Below are positions 24,001-28,145 of a stretch of DNA of 35,240 nucleotides, one piece after another (positions within the stretch are counted from its first letter, which is position 1; the number at the start of each line of letters is the position of its first letter). A program made the translations under genes and the position numbers. The notes below the pieces were generated by a model. The model did not search any database, was not told the origin of the DNA, and saw nothing but the letters and a program-made list of their open reading frames with translations. Origin of the DNA: Planctomycetota bacterium (lineage in GTDB: Bacteria; Planctomycetota; JACQVX01); contig JACQVX010000242.1 in NCBI GenBank assembly GCA_016209495.1, forward strand, positions 1 to 35,240, read 5' to 3'.

Positions 24001-27000
24001 ACGTCCACCGCGAAACTCAGGGTCCGGGTCGCTCCCCCCGGCACCTGGGCCACCGTGTCGGTGCGGGTGCGGATGAAATCGGCCTGGTTGGGGCTGACGC
24101 TGAGAGAGGCGCCGGTGAGGTCCGCCGCCGCCGTCCCGCTGTTGGCCACGGTGACGGTGACCGAGACCCCGCTCTGGGCCTGGGAGACCAGCGGCGGGGC
24201 GAAGACGCCCAGGACCAGGGCGGGCGGGCTCTGGACCGTCCAGGTGGCGGTGACGTCCGCCGCGGCCCTGGAGACATCGGCCCCGGAATTGGCGTCCCAG
24301 GCCGTGACGGACGCGTCGATGGTGACGACGCCGAGGGGGGCCGTGGCCGAGGCGTCCACCAGGAAGTTCAGGTCCCCGCTGCCCCCGCCGGCCACCTGGG
24401 TCACGGGGTCGATCCGGGTGACGGTGTAGGTCCCCGCGGGTGCGCTGAAGGAGAGGGTCGCGCCGCCGATGGTGGCCGCCGCCTGGCCGACGTTGTCCAC
24501 GGTGGCCGTCACGGGTCGGGCCGTCTGGCCCTGGGTGAGGGTCACCACGGTGGTCGTGACGGTCAAGGTGAGGAGCGGGGGCCCCTGGACGGTCCAGGTG
24601 TCGGTGGTGTCGGCGGCCGCCTTGTCGGCGCCGGCCCCGGTGTTGGCGTCCGTCGCCGAGAGGGACGCGTCCACGGTGGCCGTCCCGAAGGGGGCGCTGG
24701 CGGAGACCGCCACGTAGAAGCTCAGGGTGACGGTGGCGCCGATCGCCACCTGGGCCGCGGTGTCGGCACGGGTGGCGGTGTAGCTCGCCGCGCCGGGGCT
24801 GATGGCCAGGGCGGCCGCGGAGAGGTTCGCCGCGGCCGCCGTGGGGGCATTCTGCACCGTGACCGATACGGCGGTCGCCGTCTGGCCCCGGGTCACCGAG
24901 GGCGGCGCCAGGACGGCCACCGCCAGGGAGGGCGGGGTCTGGACCGTCCACGTGGCCTTGGTATCGGCGGTGGACCGGGAGGCGTCCGCGCCGCTGTTGG
25001 CGTCGCTGGCCGTCACGGCGGCGTCCACGGTGACGACCCCGGTGGCGGCACCGGTGCTCACCGCCACGGAGAAGGAGAGGACGGCCGTGGCCCCGCCAGT
25101 CACCTGGCCCACGGTGTCGGTGCGCGTGGCCGTGAAATCCGCGCTCGCCGTGAACGAGAGGGTGGCCGTGCCCACGTTCGCCGCCGCCTCGCCGGTGTTG
25201 GTCGCCTGCACCGTGACCGCCGCGGCGGACTGGCCCCGGCTGACGGTGGCCGGGCCCTGGACCGTGAGCTGGAGCCCCGCGGGGGCCTGGACCGTCCACG
25301 TGTCTGTCACGTCCGCCGTGTTCTCGGAGACGGCCGCGCCGCTGTTCGCGTCGGTGCCGGCCAGGCTGGCGTCGATGGTCCGCAGACCGCTCGGGGCGGC
25401 AGCCGAGACGTTCACCGAGTAGCTCAGGGTGACGGTGGCCCCGGAGACCACCTGGGTCGCGGCGTCCGTGCGGGTCGCCGTGAAGTCCGCCGCCGCGCCG
25501 CCGAAGCTCAGGGCCGCCGAGGCCAGGTTGAGGGGCGAGGCATCCGCCTCGTTCGACACCTCCACGGCCACGCCCACCAGGCTCTGTCCCCGGCTCACGA
25601 GGGTCGGGGTCGCTCGCACCACGACCGTGAGGGTCGGGGCCCTGAGCACGGTCCAGGCGTCGGTGGTCTGTGCGGAGGAGCGGGACGCGTCGGCCCCGCT
25701 GTTGACGTCGCGCGCGGTCACGGCGGCGTCCACCGTGTGGGTCCCCAGCGTGGCGTTCCCGTTGACGCCCACGCTGAAGACCAGCGTCACCGTGGCGCCC
25801 CCCGCCACCTGCGCGGTCGTGTCGGTCCGGGTCGCCGCGAAGTCCGCGGCGCCGGGGCTGAACTTCAGAGCGGCCGCGGTGAGGTCCGCCACGGCCTGGC
25901 CCGCGTTGGAGCACGCCACGCTCACGGAGACCCCGACCTGCCCCTGTGAGACGGTGTTGGTGGCCAGGACCACGCGCAGGGCCAAGGAGGGGACAGACTG
26001 CACGGTCCAGGTGTCCTTGACGCCGGCGGAGGCCAGGGAGGCATCGGCCCCGGTGTTGGCGTCGGTGGCGGACAGCGAGGCGTCGATGGTGGCGACCCCC
26101 AGGGCGGCGGCGGAGGCGACGGCCACGCTGAAGGAGAGGCTGGCGCTGGCCCCGCTCCCCACCTGCGCCACCGTATCGGTGCGCGTGGCGGTGTAGTCCG
26201 AGGCCACGGGGCTGAAGGCCAGGGTCGCGGCGTGCAGGTTCGCCGGGGCCCCTGTCGCCCCGTTCACCACCAGGACCGTCACCGGGACCAGGGTCTGGCC
26301 GCGGCTCACCAGGGTGGGGGCCGCGAGGACCGAGAGGCTCAGGACGGGGGGGGCGTTGACCGCCCAGGTGTCGCGGGTGTCGGCGCTGGACCGGGAGGCA
26401 TCGGCCCCGGTGTTGGCATCGCTGGCGGTGACGGAGGCGTCCAGGGTATAGGTCCCGGTGGCCACGCCGAGCGCCACGTCCACCTGGAAGGCCAGCAGGG
26501 CCGTGGCCCCGCCGGCCACCTGGGCGATGGCGTCGGTCCGGGCCACGGTGTAGCTCGATGCGGAGGGGCTCAAGGAGAGGCCCGCCCCCGTCAGGGTGGC
26601 CGTGGCGGTCCCGGTGTTCTGGACCCGGAGCGCCACCGCCGCCCCGGTCTGGCCGCGGGTCACGGTGGCGGGCGCCTCGACGGTGAGCTGCAGGACCGGC
26701 GGGCTCTGGACCACCCAGGAGTCGTCCGCGTCCGCCGCGGCCCTGGAGACGTTGGCCCCGCTGATCACGTCCGAGGCCGTGACGGCGGCGTCGACCCTCT
26801 GCGTCCCGAGGGTGGCGGTCGACGCCACGCCCACGGTAAAGCTCAGGGCGCCCACCTGGCCTGCCTCCACCCGCGTGACCGTGTCGGTCCGCGTCACGGC
26901 GTAGTCGGCGGCCTGGGCGAAGACCAGGGCGGCCCCCGTGAGGTTCGCCCCCACGGTGCCCGTGTTCTGCACGAGCACGTTCACCGCGATGCCCGCCTGC

Positions 27001-28145
27001 CCCCGGGACACGGTGGCGGGGGCCGTGCTCACGGTGAGCGAGAGGACGGGCGCGGCCGAGACGACCCAGGAGGACGCGAAGTCCGCGCGGGCCTTCGAGG
27101 CGTCCGCCCCGGAGTTCTGGTCCTTGGCGGACACGGTCGCGTCCACGGCCACCGTCCCCAGGCCGGCGGTGGCGCCCACGGTGACGACGAAGCTCAGGTT
27201 CGCGCTCCCCCCGGCGGCAAGCTGCAGGATGCCGTCGGTCCTTGCCACCGTGTAGTCGGCGGGGACCGGGAATACCAGGGCGGCCGAGGAGAGGCTCGCG
27301 GTGGCGCCCCCGGTGTTGTCCACCTTGAGGGTCACGGACACGCCGGTCTGGCCGCGCATCACCTTGGAGGGGGAGATGACCGTGACCAGGAGCTGGGGGG
27401 CGGCCTGCACGGTCCAGGTGTCCGGCGTGTCCGCCTGGGACTTCGAGAAGTCGCCGCCGGTCCGGACGTCCCTCGCGGTGATGCGGGCGTGCAGGGTGGC
27501 GCTCCCGGGGGAGGCGAAGGACTTGACGTCCACGGTGAAGGCGAGCGTCACCGTGGCCGCCGCCTCGACCCGCGTCACCGTGTCCGTGCGGGTCACGACG
27601 TAGTCCCCGGTCCGGGCGAATACCAGCCCGGCGTCCTGGATCTCCGCCGCCTCGGTGCCGCTGTTGGCGACCGTGACGGTCACGGGGAGGCCCTTCTGGC
27701 CCTGGGTCACCTGGGTGGGGGGGGTGCTGACGGCGACCGCGAGGATGGGACCGCCCCGGATGTTCCAGGTGTCGGTCTGGCGGGCCTTGTCGAGGGTCAG
27801 GATCTCGCCCGAGCTGGTGTCCACGGCGCTCAGCCGGGCGTCCACCGTGTGGACCCCCACGGCGGCGTTCCTGGAGACAAGGACGGAGAAGCTGAGGGTG
27901 ACCGACTGGGCGCGCTGGACCTGGGTCACCTGGTCCGTGCGCTCGACGGTGTAGTCGCCGGGGCGCTCGAAGACCAGGGAGGCGCTGGAGACGCTCGCGG
28001 CCGAGCCGCCGATGTTGACCAGGGTGACCCGGACCGTCACGTTGCCCTGGCCCTGGGCGACCTCGGTGGGCTCCGCGTCCACGCTCATCTCCAGCCGCGC
28101 CGGGCCGGAGATCAAGCCCTTGACGTCGAAGTTGCCACCCCCGCC
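1..28145 (-). repeat. Tandem array of about 80 coding repeats, period ~352 bp
   Basis: I located 79 linker sites (plus-strand form CTGGACSGTCCAG or a variant), the first at 255-267 and the last at 27759-27770. The mean spacing is about 352.6 bp, and measured neighbours differ by 351 to 358 bp, always whole codons. There are therefore 78 complete linker-to-linker units, a more divergent N-terminal unit (about 27771-28145), and a partial unit at 1-254. Unit length changes by one to a few codons, mostly near the NxG turn and the DANSG-to-linker segment; the unit near 11930-11960 is shortened there. The array is coding throughout, with no spacers, so it is not a satellite or CRISPR array. Confidence 0.95.

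Noticed and set aside
1-28145. CRISPR array, satellite DNA or RTX-type calcium repeats
   Set aside because: The period is ~352 bp and entirely coding with whole-codon length changes. There are no short direct repeats with unique spacers, and no GGxGxD nonapeptides.
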